A stretch of 64,000 nucleotides of DNA from Molossus alvarezi (lineage: Eukaryota > Chordata > Mammalia > Chiroptera > Molossidae), in assembly GCA_037176705.1 (NCBI GenBank), contig CM073898.1, positions 23,792,488-23,856,487 of the forward strand, read 5' to 3'. Shown one piece after another: positions 1 through 11,260 of this stretch. The stretch's first letter is position 1, and every line of letters starts with the position of its first letter. The notes beneath the pieces were generated by a model. It was given only the letters and a program-made list of their open reading frames with translations. It ran no database searches and was not told the origin of the DNA. The translations under genes and the position numbers were made by a program.

Positions 1-468
1 TGTGCCAGATCTCCAGAGAGGAGAGATGGGAGATTAGGGGATTCAACCTGGCTGGGGGAACCGCGGTCCAGTATTCATGGCACCAAAGATACTCAACATC
101 GGTGTCTGGGTGTCATTAAAAATGGTCTGTGGGAAAGAAGTGGGTGATCTATGAACCGTCAACTTTGCTTCAGAATTAGGAGTCAATCTTTGGCATCAAA
201 TGGACTCATTCTTATCCTGTGATTTGTTAGTTACCTGGGGATCTGGCTTTCCGGAGTTTCTGTTAAAAGTTCCACATATCTGTATAGTGATCATTTCAGA
301 TTGTCGTGTTGCTACACCTACTGGGCAGGCTGTCACTGTGGTCATGGCCATAGCCAGGCACACATTCCCAGTCCCGGCTGTGCATGTGTCGTGGGCGGGG
401 ATGTGCATAAGTTATAAGTGAGAGCTGGTAAGGAGCTGATTAATCAAACCTATTGCCCCTGATATATA
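1..468. other. Intergenic sequence, nothing recognised
   Basis: Moderate-GC sequence with overlapping ORFs on both strands at about 200-420 that show no protein signature. No SINE, LTR or exon-like structure was recognised. Confidence 0.5.
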
Positions 469-740
469 ACGTTATGGACTGCATTTTTGTCCCCCCTCTC
501 CAACTTCATATGTTGAAACCATAATCTCCAATGTATTGGTATTAGGAGGTGGGGGTTTTGGGAGGTGACTAGGTCATGAGGGTGGGGCCTCCATGATGGG
601 ATTGGTGGCCTTATCACAGACACAGGAGAGCTTCCTCTCTCTGCTCTCTGGCTCTCTGCCACATGAGGTCATCGAGAAGGCAGCAGTCTGAGACCCAGAA
701 GACCCAGCACTGACACCAAGTGTGAACCTGTATCGGTCTG
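469..740 (+). mobile_element. MaLR-type LTR remnant (MST/MLT1-like)
   Basis: The stretch opens with GTTATGGACTGCATTTTTGT, continues with CTTCATATGTTGAAACC, GGGAGGTGACTAGGTCATGA and GGGCCTCCATGATGGGATT, and then a CTCTCTCTGCTCTCTGGC segment. This is the order of motifs typical of mammalian-apparent LTR retrotransposon (MaLR) LTRs in sense orientation. No internal region or second LTR is seen, so it is probably a solo LTR. The right end is approximate. Confidence 0.8.
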
Positions 741-879
741 GTGACCACCAGTCACCCAAACCTGGTGACTCACTGAATACCTAGCTCCTGCAACTCTAGT
801 GCCACCAGACGCTCCTTCAGTAACTGAGCCTAAGAGGAAGCGGACAGGCAGAGGCAGGTGGAAAGGAGTATCTTGGAGC

Positions 880-1611
880 AACTTGGGACTTTATCTGACC
901 TGCCCCTGGGCCTGGGGCTGGTAAAAGTCGGCCTTGGTATGCAGTTTGGACCTTCCCATGCTCACCCAGGCCCAGAAGAAGTAGCCACAAACTGTGGATC
1001 GCTTTGTAACTTCAAACAGGTTGCCCAGGGCCAGTCACAAGCAGTGTCTGACATTGGCTGGCACCACAGTCTCTCCCAAGAGGCCCCAGACCCCAGTGCA
1101 CCCCGGGGCCGGCTTCGGAAAACATCAGAGCAGGATCCAATTAGCTTCACAAGCAGCATGTCCAACGGGAGTTCCCAGCAGGCACCAGACCCGGCTCAGG
1201 AGAACCCCACTCCATGTGGTCAGCACCTGCACGGCCAGCCAGCTTGAGGCTCCACCCCACACACGAATGGGCCAATAGCAATCAAGACTCAGTTACAACA
1301 GGAGGGTCCACATCACCCACAAAGGGACGGACATTCCTGGAGCACCCAGCTCAGGAGATCAAACAGACTACACCACTGAGCCCCGCAGGAAACCTACCAC
1401 ATAAGGCCACCCCCAAAATACGGGAGTCACAGCACATCTGCCTAACACATAGAAACAAACACAAAGAGGCAGCCAAAATGGGGAGACCGGGAAACACGCC
1501 CCAAATGAAAAAGCAGGAGACATCTCCAGAAAAAAAGCTGAATGAAGTGGAGGCAAGCAATTGACCAGATAGAGAGTTCAAAAGAAAGCATCTGAAAAAG
1601 CAGAATAGGGA
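880..1611 (+). mobile_element. L1 5'-UTR / ORF1-start-like fragment
   Basis: GC-rich L1 5' leader-type sequence (GTAGCCACAAACTGTGGATC, CAGTGTCTGACATTGGCTGG) runs into an A-rich part with GAAACACGCCCCAAATGAAA and GAATGAAGTGGAGGCAAGCA, which resembles the ORF1-proximal end of mammalian L1. It is truncated near 1611 where base composition changes sharply. Confidence 0.55.
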
Positions 1612-2230
1612 AAAATACCCCCTGGGCACTGCCCGCGTCCCTTCAGAGGACCTACGAGGCGCACACGGACCGCGGAGGCTTCCACGAAACGCACGCATTT
1701 TGTGCAGGGACCGTAGGCCACGCTGCTTGGAAAGAATAAGGCGCCCAGAGTGGGCTGGGTCAGGACATGATCCAAATGTCGGTGTGCCCATGTATGTCCC
1801 AGCACCCACGCCGCAGGGGACTCAGCCTGCACGGTGTAGGTGGCCATCAGGCCCTGGTGCCCTCCTCTCGGGCCCGCTGTGGGTGCACGTGTGTCCTCTG
1901 CGCCGTCAGCAGCGGGCAGGCCGCCCGGTCCCTCGCTCGGAGGGCGGTGCGGGAATGGCAGCCCTCGCCCGTCTGCACACAGCAGTGCACGCCGCGCACA
2001 GCCCTGGGCGGAGGTGGCCTCACGCACCACTTCCCAGCCACGCTGTCGTTGGACTCAGGACGCCGAGGGCCGGCCCACGGGACAGGGAAAGCTCTGAGAA
2101 GAACGTACCATTTTGGAGGAATTTTTACCCAGTCATCAGCTGGGGGGCCTGGTCGTGCACCTCCCCACGGCCTTCCTTGGCTGGCTGCAGGCGCTCGGTG
2201 CGCCCGCCGAGAACAGGTCTGTGGTTAGAC
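1612..2230. other. CpG-dense GC-rich block
   Basis: About 600 bp with many CpG dinucleotides (for example GACCGCGGAGG, CACGCCGCGCACAGC, GCCCGCCGAGAACAGG), standing out from the CpG-poor surroundings. ORFs exist in several frames on both strands but none shows a recognisable domain, so they are explained by high GC. It may be an orphan CpG island or a GC-rich mobile-element leader; no promoter motif or exon was assigned. Confidence 0.55.
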
Positions 2231-2319
2231 CGATAAACCAAGGGCGGGCTCCGAAAAGAAGCAAGTAGCTGCTCCCCCAAACATTTATGCGGACCCTGGA
2301 ATCCCTGGAGACGGAGACT

Positions 2320-2720
2320 TCAGTGGCTTGGCTAGGGCAGTGACCATGCAGATGGAGGGAAGACAACACTTGAGGGAATGGTCGTGGTGGAACCAGGACG
2401 AAGTGATTGAATATTGGGGTGAAATGGAAGGGCTGGGGGGGCAACAGGCTTCTGTCTCAGGGACTCATTGGGAGGTGGCACCATTGTTGAGCTGGGTTGA
2501 GAAGAGGAACTGGTGAGCTACCGATACCTCTGAGACATCCAAGTGGGGACGTGGAGGTGACACCTGTGTCAGGGTGTGATTTGGGCATTGTTCGCACGTG
2601 TGTGGAGTATAGGAGGGGCCACGGGGTGTTGGCTGCAAGGACATCAGGAACAAGAAAAAATAAATAGAAAGTACAGGTGCTTTTCTCAGAAGTTTGGTGG
2701 CCAGAGGAAGGGGGGGGCCC
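2320..2720 (-). mobile_element. L2-like LINE remnant, antisense
   Basis: A purine-rich stretch of the kind seen in antisense L2 3' regions (ACCATGCAGATGGAGGGAAG, GTGATTGAATATTGGGGTGA). It is highly diverged; family assignment rests on pattern only. Confidence 0.4.
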
Positions 2721-3895
2721 TGTGGCACCCAGAGAGGTATGAAGGGGGGTTACTGTGCTTCAGGACAGTGTGTCTGAGAGGAATTATGTGGGAGACACGG
2801 TCATCTGTCGCGGGCAGGCAGAGGGCAGGCCGAAGAAGGACGTGCCAGTGTTAGGCAGAAGGAAACAGAACGCTGCAGCCGTCCAGGAGGGTGTGGCAGA
2901 CAGGGGAGCCCCAGGCAGCTGCATGCACACCCGTCTCCCAGCCTGCGGCAGTTTCAGTACATGGGCTACACTTTTTCCAAAAGTGCAATATTAATACGTT
3001 TTAAAAATTCTTGGACCCTTTATGCAATACCTGGTTCTCCAGTAGGGTCAGGGGCCCTGTGTCACCAGAATCCTCCTTTTCACCTGAAAAAGAAAAGCAA
3101 GGTCAATGTTACCGAGCAGAGACGGGGCATGTTTCACGAGTTCAAAAGGGTCCAGGGTAACACGCTAGGTTTTCTACGAAGTGTAAGGCCTTGGAGTTTC
3201 TCAGACTGAATAAGGGGTTGAACTAATTGTCCAAAGAGATGCAAATGAAGAGCAAACAGCAACCTGAATTCTGTAGATACTGGGAAGCTTGGAGAAAGCC
3301 CATTTTTCATTCTTACCGACCTATTCTTAGAGATGCTAAAAACTCAGCTGGCATGAGAGCAAAATAGATCAGTTTACTTTTTTTTTTTTTCCCCAGTAAG
3401 CTCTCACACAGCCCTCTCTTCTATTTTTATGATTTTATGCATGTGCTTTGATATTCTTCTATTTCTTTCCCCCATTTTCCGTCAGGCGCCTGCTCTTAAC
3501 CATGAAGTATAATGACAGGAAACACACATTCGTTCAAGGTAGCGTAAGAAGCGGTTTACATTTTTGCTTCACTTTGCCCAAAGGGGAGTTTTTCTTCCTT
3601 TTAAGGTGTTTCCAACTACAAAATTAGGGAAAGGGGCGGGGGGGGGGGGCAGGCCACCCAGGGAGAATCTGAACTCTGGTTGGCTTGAGTTCACTTTTAA
3701 ATTTAGAGCCAGAGAGCTTGAAACTAAAACAAACTGCAATGCATTTGGCTATGTGTGGCAGGAAATGAGCTTTCCAATGCTGAAATTATAAAATAATTTA
3801 TCATAAGAAATCCTCTTTAATGATAAGTAATAGCCTTTTCAACTCAAAATTTTACTTTATTTTTTTGTCTCAAGACAGATCCTAATTTGCTAACT
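2721..3895. other. Intergenic, no feature recognised
   Basis: Mixed-composition sequence with a poly(T) run near 3379-3391 and a poly(G) run near 3637-3648. No exon, SINE or LTR signature was seen. Confidence 0.45.
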
Positions 3896-4200
3896 AGGCC
3901 AGACAGCCATTGCCGTGGTCAAGGGGAAGGGACCACGCTCCAAGGGTACCACCTGCTCTGACACTGGCATCGGAAGTCTGTCTAGTGCTTGGGGTTAGGA
4001 ACCCTCACATGAAGAATAGCGGTTCTTGGCATACAGAGAAGGGAAAACCACGGGAACCTAGGAGGAAAGTAAAATAGAGAAAAGAGCCTAGGACTGAGCC
4101 CTGAGGACATCAACAAATAGAGGAAATGCCAGCAAAGGAGAGGGAGGAGGAGACTGCGGAGTGAGAGAAATCAAGGAGGGCGCTTCTGCACATGAAGGCT
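3896..4200 (-). mobile_element. L2-like remnant, antisense
   Basis: A purine-rich section containing GGACTGAGCCCTGAGGACAT and GAGAAATCAAGGAGGG resembles antisense L2 3'-region sequence. It is strongly diverged. Confidence 0.4.
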
Positions 4201-5035
4201 ATGATCTACCCTTGCATATTACATACCCGTGAACTTGTCTGTCAAATCAATTAGCTTTACAATTCCATCTTCATCTGAGAATTCCGAAAGGACATTCTCG
4301 CGCTATTGCTATGAACTCTACAAAACTGAAGTGGTTTTTAAATCCTTAAAAATATCAAACACAAACCATGGAATTAACTTTAGTATGAGAACAACATGTA
4401 GACTGCTCGATGATCAATTCGATGAGAGGCAGCCACTTATGACCTAAAAAGAAGAATTCCATTTTGGCTTCTTAGGTTTAGCATGTGGCGACAGAGTCCT
4501 TTGAGACCTGTACATTTAATGATCATGCCTTCAGGTACTACAAGAATTTTATGATCAAAATTGATGGTGTCTGGGCGAAAGTCATTTTGCCCATTGAAAT
4601 TGAAAAGCAGATTCTACAAACAAGTTATTTACTGAGATCCTTGAGCTATTAGTGTCAGAATGAAATAGAGTGGTCGGCAATTGTCTAGTGAATTTTGGAT
4701 CAATTAAACCATTCCAAGATAAGAAAATTTCTATCCTTTTTAATGGTAGCTTTGCTTTAAATATTTTCCAAAACAGTCTAATATTTAGTAGTACAGGTTA
4801 CTGCATGTGTTCAGACAAAAATATTATATTTCTATCTCTAAGCATGTATCTATTTAACAAACCTTTACCCATTTCTGCCTATTCCAGGCTCTGTACCAGG
4901 CCCTGAGGACAGAGACAGGAGCAAAACTTAGTTCCTGGATTCAGGTTCACAGAAATTCACAAATAAATACAGCAAGTGACACATACCTTAAATTGCTCTC
5001 AAGGTCCTACGGAAACTCAAAATGGAGAAGATATA
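4201..5035. other. AT-rich intergenic sequence, with a possible antisense L2 end at about 4860-4990
   Basis: Most of the stretch is AT-rich and unrecognised. At about 4860-4990, TCTGCCTATTCCAGGCTCTG, then GAGCAAAACTTAGTTCCTGG, resembles the antisense L2 3' end (last-ORF-to-tail region). Confidence 0.4.
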
Positions 5036-5200
5036 TAGTCGGCCCTCATTTATCGCGGTTAATCAGTTTCAGCCTCTGCCACGATAAATGAATTTCCGTG
5101 AAGTAGGAGTCTTTATTTATACACAGTCGTCCCTCCCCACTTCATGCTTAGACTTTAATGGCTTCACACTATCACAGTTTTTTCAAATACTATACTATAT
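5036..5200. mobile_element. Tigger-like DNA transposon fragments
   Basis: AGTCGGCCCTCATTTATCGC and GGTTAATCAGTTTCAGCCTC, followed by ACAGTCGTCCCTCCCCACTT and GACTTTAATGGCTTCACACT, are terminal-repeat-like sequences of TcMar-Tigger elements. Two different ends appear in tandem, suggesting two adjoining fragments. Confidence 0.6.
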
Positions 5201-5599
5201 GTAAAGAACAATGAGCTGTGGGGTGGGGGGTTGGAAGATGGATGTTTTTTAACCTTGTGTTAAGCACTCTCAACCTTGTGTTAATATCCTGGGGGGTGGG
5301 GAGGACTAGGCCGGCCCAGGTGTATTGTACTTCATTTGCATTTGCATGTGAATAAGGGTTTGTTATCTTTTGGTTTCAAGTTCTCTTCCTGTAAAAAGCA
5401 AGAGACAAAGCTAGGGTGTATGTTTGCAGTAATGCCATCTCAAGGAAATGATTTACTTAAATCCACTTGTGACCTGGGGGCACCAATCTGCAAATAAATG
5501 AGACTGTGTCCAGAGATCTGGAGCATTTGCTACGTTGCAAAGCTCCCCCTCACTCCAAGGAGCATGTGCTTGTAGTTTCATTGCGTTGCACCGATCCTG

Positions 5600-5930
5600 G
5601 CCGAGAGACAGCAATGAGCAGGAGTGTGCTGGGTGGATTCTGGGAGGAAGGCTAAAGAGCTGCACGTGCAAAGACAGGAAGGAGTCACCCCACACAAAAC
5701 AAAGGGAGCAGATGATCCCCTCTGGCTGTGCCCAGGGTACAGAGGAGAGGGTGGGAAAGAGGCTGGGTGTGTCAGTGGACGTACCATAGAACTGGTAGGC
5801 CATGCCCAGGAGTTTAGACCTCCTTCTGCAAGGGAGCAGGACTTAGTCAGATGTATGCTTACAGATTCCTCTGGAAGTGCAGAGAATGGACTGGAGGTGA
5901 TCAGACTGGAAGCAAAGAAACAAATTAAGA
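5600..5930 (-). mobile_element. L2-like remnant, antisense
   Basis: A purine-rich diverged stretch (GAAAGAGGCTGGGTGTGTCA, AGAGAATGGACTGGAGGTGA) resembles antisense L2. Overlapping ORFs here are chance. Confidence 0.4.
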
Positions 5931-5974
5931 ATGTGCACAAGTGTCCAATCAAAAAGTGCTGAGCAGAGTGAAAT

Positions 5975-6340
5975 ATGATTTAATCCTAAAAAGACTTAAA
6001 GTACTGACATATGCTACAACACAGATGAACTCACAAATACTATGTGAGGTGACAGGAGCCAGTCACCCAAGGCCACATATTGTGTGTTCCATTCATATGA
6101 AATATCCACAATTGGCAAATCTATAAAGACAGAGAGTAGATTAATGGTTGTCAGGGGCTGGGAGGAGCAGGGGTTGGGAGAACAGCTAAGGGGTGCTCTT
6201 TGGGAGGTCATGAAAAGAAATGTTCTAGAATTGATTGTGGTAAAAGATGCACAACTCTGAATATACTAAAGCCATTGAATTTTACACTCTAAACAGGTGA
6301 ATTTTACGTGTGAATCACATTTCAATGAAAAAATTTCCTG
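5975..6340 (+). mobile_element. L1M 3'-end fragment
   Basis: The order is L1 3'-UTR-like: CATATGCTACAACACAGATG, then TTCCATTCATATGAAATATC, TTAATGGTTGTCAGGGGCTG, GAATTTTACACTCTAAACAG and AATCACATTTCAATGAAAAA. This is the familiar sense 3' end of old mammalian L1 subfamilies. Confidence 0.75.
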
Positions 6341-6471
6341 CTACCCCCATGTCTCCCTTTCCCCGGTTGAATATGACAAATATGTTTGTACATGAACTCT
6401 TTCCAGCACTTGAATTTTAGGATCTTGACAGTCCAGTCAGATTCTCAATGAAATATTAAAAAAAAAAAAAA

Positions 6472-6728
6472 GCCCTGGTTGGTTTGGCTCAGCGGTTAGA
6501 GCGTCGGCCTGCGGTCCGGAGAGACCCGGGTTCGGTTCCCGCTAAGGGCGCGTACCTTGGTTGCAGTTTGTCCCCGGCACTGGTTGGTCGTGCGGGGTCA
6601 TGCGGGTGGCAGCCACTCGATGTGTCCCTTTCACGTCGATGTTTCTCTCTCTCTCTCTTCCTCCCGCTCTATCTGAACAAAAAATGAAAAAAAAAAAAAA
6701 AGTCCTCAGATGAGGATAAAAAAAAAAA
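6472..6728 (+). mobile_element. Ves SINE, longer subtype
   Basis: tRNA-derived head GCCCTGGTTGGTTTGGCTCA with A-box TGGCTCAGCGGTTAGAGC and B-box GGTTCGGTTCC, then a unique body, a pyrimidine tract, an A-run, and a tail TCCTCAGATGAGGA at 6703-6716 before a terminal A-run. The low divergence suggests a young copy. Confidence 0.92.
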
Positions 6729-7934
6729 TGAGGCTGGAACAAGAGTGGGGACTATTCTCTGATTCTGACCTATAGAACCAGGTGAAGGAAGCCACCACAA
6801 ATCAGAACGAGGAATTCAGAAAGATGACAAGCCCCTTGCTGGACATTTCTGGATATTTGTTTGGAGGCACCTGTGAAGTATCAAGAGGACAATGAGTAAT
6901 AGTTAGGGTTGTACTTAGACCTATGGGAGTAAATGCGACACCTAAAGGGCACCTTGGTAAAAAGAGGCCAGAGCTGGACCACTAAGGGTGGTCAGTTGAA
7001 GGAACAGACAGCAGAGGAGGTGCCCTCAAAGGAAAGGTGAAAGAAGCTGTCTGAAAGCAAGGAGCTAAATAAATACCCTAACCCACCAGCTGAGTCAAGT
7101 CGAGTCAACTAATTTGGTGTCTCAAAACATTAGGGAGCATCTCTAAACACAGTTTTGCTAAATTAGGGAATCTGGTGGTCAAGTGCACTCCTCCTGGCTC
7201 CATAAGATGGCCATTGCTCCATGACTCAGCCCATTAGCTGGACACTGACCACTGGACTTCTGTGCTTTTGTGAAACCAAGTGTACCTGCCTTTGCCTACC
7301 TATCACCTGGTTGGGAACTTCATACTCTCTTCACTGTGCTGTTTTCATTTTCTTATTCTGCTAATGAAGTGGTTATGTTCAGTTGTCATCATAATTAGCA
7401 TTCATTTAATTCAAGTGCTTTGTCGTTAATCTTTCATGCTAATTCATCTTTTTATACATTAATACATCACAAAACATGTAAAAGCAAACCATTTTTCTTA
7501 CTAGAAAATTAAATTAAGCCTCTTCAACCTAAAAGCAGGGTGGACGGAAATCCAGCTAGACAAACCAGGCCAGTGGAGACCTCCCTTTGCTGAGAAACTG
7601 ACTCTCTCGTCTGCATTAAATTTTGCATTCAGGAAATTAGAAAAATAAGCTCACCCGAACCATACCTTTTCCCCATTTTTTCTCAGTTAGCAAGACATTC
7701 CTTCTCAACTAGCTAGTGGTTTAAAAAATAAAGATTTTTCAATACTCATTTTTATATCTAGTCAGGATTTCTGCATTCGAATTTCCAATGTGGAGTTTTT
7801 AGCAAATGCTGCCAAGACAGGTGCTCCCCATTACGGCCTTTATTATTCCTTTTGAGCAATAAACAGGCCTTAGGTATAAGCTCTGATTTATTATTTTAAA
7901 CAATCTCTTTCACATATTTTTTTCTGTCCTGATT
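6729..7934. other. Intergenic sequence without recognised gene
   Basis: Contains diverged purine-rich sequence at about 6900-7060 that may be L2. 7100-7930 is AT-rich and shows no recognised repeat or coding signature. Confidence 0.4.
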
Positions 7935-8164
7935 CTCACAGCAACCTGGGGTGGAGACAGAACAGTCAGGAGAGAGATCACTTGGTCTAAACCCTGCATC
8001 CATTTCCCTAGCTATGTGGCCTGAGGGATGTCATTCTGTCTCTTGATTTCTCATTTCTAGAGTGATTGATGCTCATTGGGTTACTTGAAGATTACATGAA
8101 TTCATATTGCGAAATGCTTATAACTGTGCCTGGTATGAAGTAAATGCTCAATAAATGTTATTAA
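7935..8164 (+). mobile_element. MIR SINE remnant
   Basis: Core order as in MIR: CTAGCTATGTGGCCTGAGGG, then CTTGATTTCTCATTTCTAGA, a 3' part GTGCCTGGTATGAAGTAAAT and GCTCAATAAATGTTATTAA. Strongly diverged but collinear with the consensus. Confidence 0.75.
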
Positions 8165-8166
8165 TA

Positions 8167-8867
8167 CAGTAGTCACCTTATCCACAGGGGAAACTTTCCA
8201 AGACCCCTGCGGGATGACTGGCACCACAGAGATTTCCACACCCTATATATACCATGTTTTTTCCCGTACACACATACCTACGATAAAGTTTAACTGATAA
8301 ATCAGGCACAGTAATAAGTCAACAATAATACAATAACAATAATCAAAGCTATGTGGCTGTAGTCTCTCTCTCGCAAACTAGTGCAAATTTGTTTTTCCTT
8401 CACAATTTCACAGATAGAAGATTCATTCTCATTGTAGATCTTAGCAACATCAGCATATGATACTTTTCTTATTAAGTTGAGAACTTTCACCCTTTCACTT
8501 AAAGGAAGCACTTTACAGCTTCTCCTTGGCACATCTAAATTGCCAGCGTCACTGCTATTGTGCTTTGGGGCCATTACTCAGTAAAATGCGGCTCATTGAA
8601 CACAAGCACTGTGACGCCTGACAGTAGATCTGATCTCTGTTGACTACCAAGTGACTAACAGTCCGGGAACATACACAGCAATGGGGACACTGGACAAAAG
8701 GATGATTTTTCATGTTGGGGTTGCTACCTCACAAGATTTCATCAGCACAATTCAAACCTCATGAATTGTTTCTTTCTGGAATTTTCCATTTACTGTTTTC
8801 AGACTCCAGTTGGCCATGGGTAACTTAAACTGCAGAAAGCAAAACAATAGATAAAGGAGAACTCTTG
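8167..8867. mobile_element. Tigger-type (TcMar) DNA transposon remnant
   Basis: It starts CAGTAGTCACCTTATCCACA after a TA and ends in sequence (TTTCTGGAATTTTCCATTT, then ATAAAGGAGAACTCTTG) that pairs with a degraded terminal repeat, again followed by TA. TA target duplication and the subterminal pattern (AACTTTCCAAGACCCCTGCG) fit TcMar-Tigger. It carries the transposase N-terminus at 8302-8574 on the minus strand. Internally deleted. Confidence 0.8.
8302..8574 (-). pseudogene. Broken Tigger transposase N-terminus (CENP-B-like HTH)
   Basis: The minus-strand reading frame begins MAPKHNSSDAGNLDVPRRS and continues with KVLPLSERVKVLNLIRK and KIYNENESSICEIVKEK. These match the N-terminal psq/CENP-B-type helix-turn-helix of Tigger (pogo family) transposases, which binds the terminal repeats. 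Homology stops after KEKQI; the remaining residues to the stop are not transposase. The second DNA-binding domain and the DDE catalytic domain are missing, and a short deletion is likely after LIRK, so this is a dead fossil. The frame stays open by chance in a truncated 90-residue ORF. Being inside the terminal-repeat-bounded element, it is a TE relic and not a domesticated host gene. Confidence 0.85.
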
Positions 8868-9181
8868 TATAACAGATATGATTATTAGTATTTCCCAAGA
8901 CCAGAGGCATAGAAAGGCACAGCTACTCAGATAACATAGAACATGAACACCCGTCCCCGATATTCGGAGTTCCAGATGCTTTCCATTCAGCCACTGTACT
9001 GATAACAGCCAGGGCTCTGGGGCACAACCCAGTGCCTGAGTGAACGCCCCAGGAGGACACTGAAGCATGGAGGGGATCTGAGACCAGAGTACTGGAAAGC
9101 CCCTGCCCACATGCCTACCCACATGCCTACGGGGGTGAGAGCCAAGCTCGTGGCCAGGAACACGGCATAAATATCTGTTTG

Positions 9182-9595
9182 CAGTCAGACCTCGGTAGTC
9201 GCAGATTCCGCATCTGCATTCAACCAACAGTTCAGCAAATATATATACATATATATAAAACAAATATATGTACAAATATATATGTATATGTTGGTGTTTT
9301 TTAAAGACACATTACACTGTTGCTGCCACGTACAGTGGGCCAATGGTGGTTGCACCTGTAGTGAACATGTTCGAACTCTTCTTCTTGTCATTAGCCCCTA
9401 AACAATACAGTATAATAAACATTTACACACCATTTATATTGTATTAGGTATTCTCAGTAATCTAGAGATAATTTAAAGTATATGTGATGATGTGTGTAAG
9501 GTTACATGCAAATACTATGTGATTTATACAAGGAACTTGAGCACCTGTGGATTTTGGTATCCCTGAGGGACCTGGAACCAACCAAGGGATGACTG
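9182..9595. mobile_element. Tigger/MER2-like non-autonomous DNA transposon
   Basis: Ends are CAGTCAGACCTCGG on the left and, as reverse complement of the right end, CAGTCATCCCTTGG, forming imperfect terminal inverted repeats. The subterminal CGCAGATTCCGCATCTGCAT and the right part GGTATCCCTGAGGGACCTGG are typical of MER2/Tigger-type elements. The interior is AT-rich with a TATATG repeat and no ORF. Confidence 0.8.
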
Positions 9596-9691
9596 TGTTT
9601 GTCTTGTGCCTAGCTACAACCCAATGCATCTCTGGTGTTCTCTTTAGGATCGATTCCCAGAAGAAGAATTATTAGGTCAAAGATTACAAAC

Positions 9692-9944
9692 TTTTTTTTT
9701 TTTTTTTTTATCCTTACTCGAGGATATTTTTCCATTTTTCGTACAGATAGAATGGGAGGGAGAGAGAGGAAGAGAGAGAGAGAAACATCGATGTGAAGGG
9801 ACACATCGAGTGGCTGCCACCCGCACGACCAACCAGGGCCGGGGACAAACTGCAACCGAAGTACGTGCCCTTAGCGGGAACTGAACCCGGGTCTCTCCGG
9901 ACCGCAGGCCGACGCTCTAACCGCTGAGCCAAACCGGCCAGGGC
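9692..9944 (-). mobile_element. Ves SINE, longer subtype, antisense
   Basis: Antisense copy: poly(T), TCCTTACTCGAGGA tail hairpin, GA-rich tract, B-box complement GGAACTGAACCCG and head complement GAGCCAAACCGGCCAGGGC. It is flanked by a CAAACTTTT target-site duplication starting at 9687 and 9945. Confidence 0.93.
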
Positions 9945-10210
9945 CAAACTTTTTTTTTTTTTTAAGCTTGTGGTACAGCTTGCCAAATTACTTCCAAAAT
10001 TTTAGGACAAATTTGATTGTACCAATTTCTATTGCTTGCTGTAAGTAGTACATGAAAATGCTGGTCTTCACCCTTAACTAATGTTGAATATTTTCTGTAA
10101 TTTATGTCAAGTCGACAGGCTGAAAATAGTGTTTCAGTGTCATTTTAATTTGTATTTTTTGAATGTCCAGATAGGTCAGATGGTTTTCCCCACATGTTTA
10201 TTGCCCATTT

Positions 10211-10227
10211 GTTGTGTGCGTGTGCGT

Positions 10228-10267
<40 letters not shown>
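10211..10267. repeat. (GT)n microsatellite
   Basis: Dinucleotide array, pure from about 10233, inside the L1M fragment. On the minus strand it reads (CA)n. Confidence 0.95.
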
Positions 10268-10270
<3 letters not shown>

Positions 10271-10465
10271 GCATCTGTTTATATCATTGGCCTGCTTTTT
10301 CCATTTGGTGGTTTTTTTTTGAGGTTTTCTTATTGATTTTAAGTATTCATATTTTACATGTATTACCCATGTGTCATATTTATTACAAACACATTCACTC
10401 ATTTGGTCACTTATATTTTAATTCCTTCACAATGTATGTGTGGATTTTTTAAAAACCACATTATA

Positions 10466-10676
10466 GCCCAGCTGGTGTGGCTCAGTGGTTGAGCGTCAAC
10501 CCATGCACCAAGAGGTCACCCGTTCAATTCCCGATTAGGGCACACGCCCAGGTTGTGGCCAAATCCCTGGTGAGGGGCATGCAGGAGGCGGCCAATCGAT
10601 GCTCTCTCTCATCGATGTTTCTATCTCTCCCTCTCCCTTCCTCTTTCTCTCTCTAAAATCAATAAAGAAAAATAAA
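10466..10676 (+). mobile_element. Ves SINE, shorter subtype
   Basis: Head GCCCAGCTGGTGTGGCTCAG with A-box TGGCTCAGTGGTTGAGC and B-box CGTTCAATTCC, body with CATGCAGGAGGCGGCCAATC, and tail CTCTAAAATCAATAAAG. It lacks the hairpin tail of the longer subtype. Confidence 0.9.
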
Positions 10677-11048
10677 TTTTTTTTCCAATACATTGTAGTT
10701 TTATTGGTAATGTTATTAAACCTATTGGTCTTCTCTTCTGTGATTTCTCCCATGGCTTTTCTGCCATTTCAGTCTTGTCCTTTTCAAACAGAAATTATAT
10801 TCTTTGTACTCCTGATGGGAACTCATAGGACCACCTTTCCGCAGCAAAACTTCCACCTCTTCAGCCACCTCCATCCAGAGGGGGATCACCTAGACAGCTT
10901 TTCCAGATGGTCATCTGCCGTGTTTTCTATGTAAGACCCAAACATACGACAAACACGTTGATCTGTGACCCGGGCTGTGTGCAGGCATTTTTGGAGTTCC
11001 TTCTATGAGGAGACCCAGGCCCCTTTGTGTTTTAAAAAGCAGTCTGAG

Positions 11049-11260
11049 TCCGGCCCCTGTGGCTTAGTGGTTGAGCATCGACCCATGCATCAAGAGGTCA
11101 CCGGTTCGATTCCCGGCCAGGACACATGCCCAAATTGTGGGCCCGACCCCCAGTGGGGGGCATGCGGGAGGCGGCCAATCGATGTTCTCTCTCATCGATG
11201 TTTCTCTCTCTAGCTCCCTTTCACCTCCTCTCTCTCTAAAATCAATAAAGTGGAAAAAAA
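11049..11260 (+). mobile_element. Ves SINE, shorter subtype
   Basis: Sense copy with CCTGTGGCTTAGTGGTTGAG, B-box GGTTCGATTCCCGG and tail CTCTAAAATCAATAAAG plus A-run. It has a perfect 15-bp target-site duplication AAAAAGCAGTCTGAG at 11034-11048 and 11261-11275. Confidence 0.95.

Larger units (their letters stand above)
9600..10790. mobile_element. L1M fragment interrupted by two Ves SINEs
   Basis: L1M 3'-region-like pieces surround both SINEs: TTTAGGATCGATTCCCAGAA upstream of the first, GCTTGCCAAATTACTTCCAA and TGTCCAGATAGGTCAGATGG between them, and GTGATTTCTCCCATGGC after the second. A long (GT)n lies at 10211-10267. Strand is not decided. Confidence 0.6.

Noticed and set aside
1578..2236. 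Overlapping ORFs up to 178 codons on both strands
   Set aside because: They lie in the CpG-dense block, where stop codons are rare; no domain or conserved pattern.
6472..6545. tRNA gene from the A-box and B-box motifs
   Set aside because: The motifs belong to a Ves SINE head, which is followed by SINE body and tail and lacks a tRNA cloverleaf or CCA end.
8302..8574. Domesticated pogo-type host gene
   Set aside because: The HTH homology is broken off within a terminal-repeat-bounded Tigger remnant, so it is a fossil.
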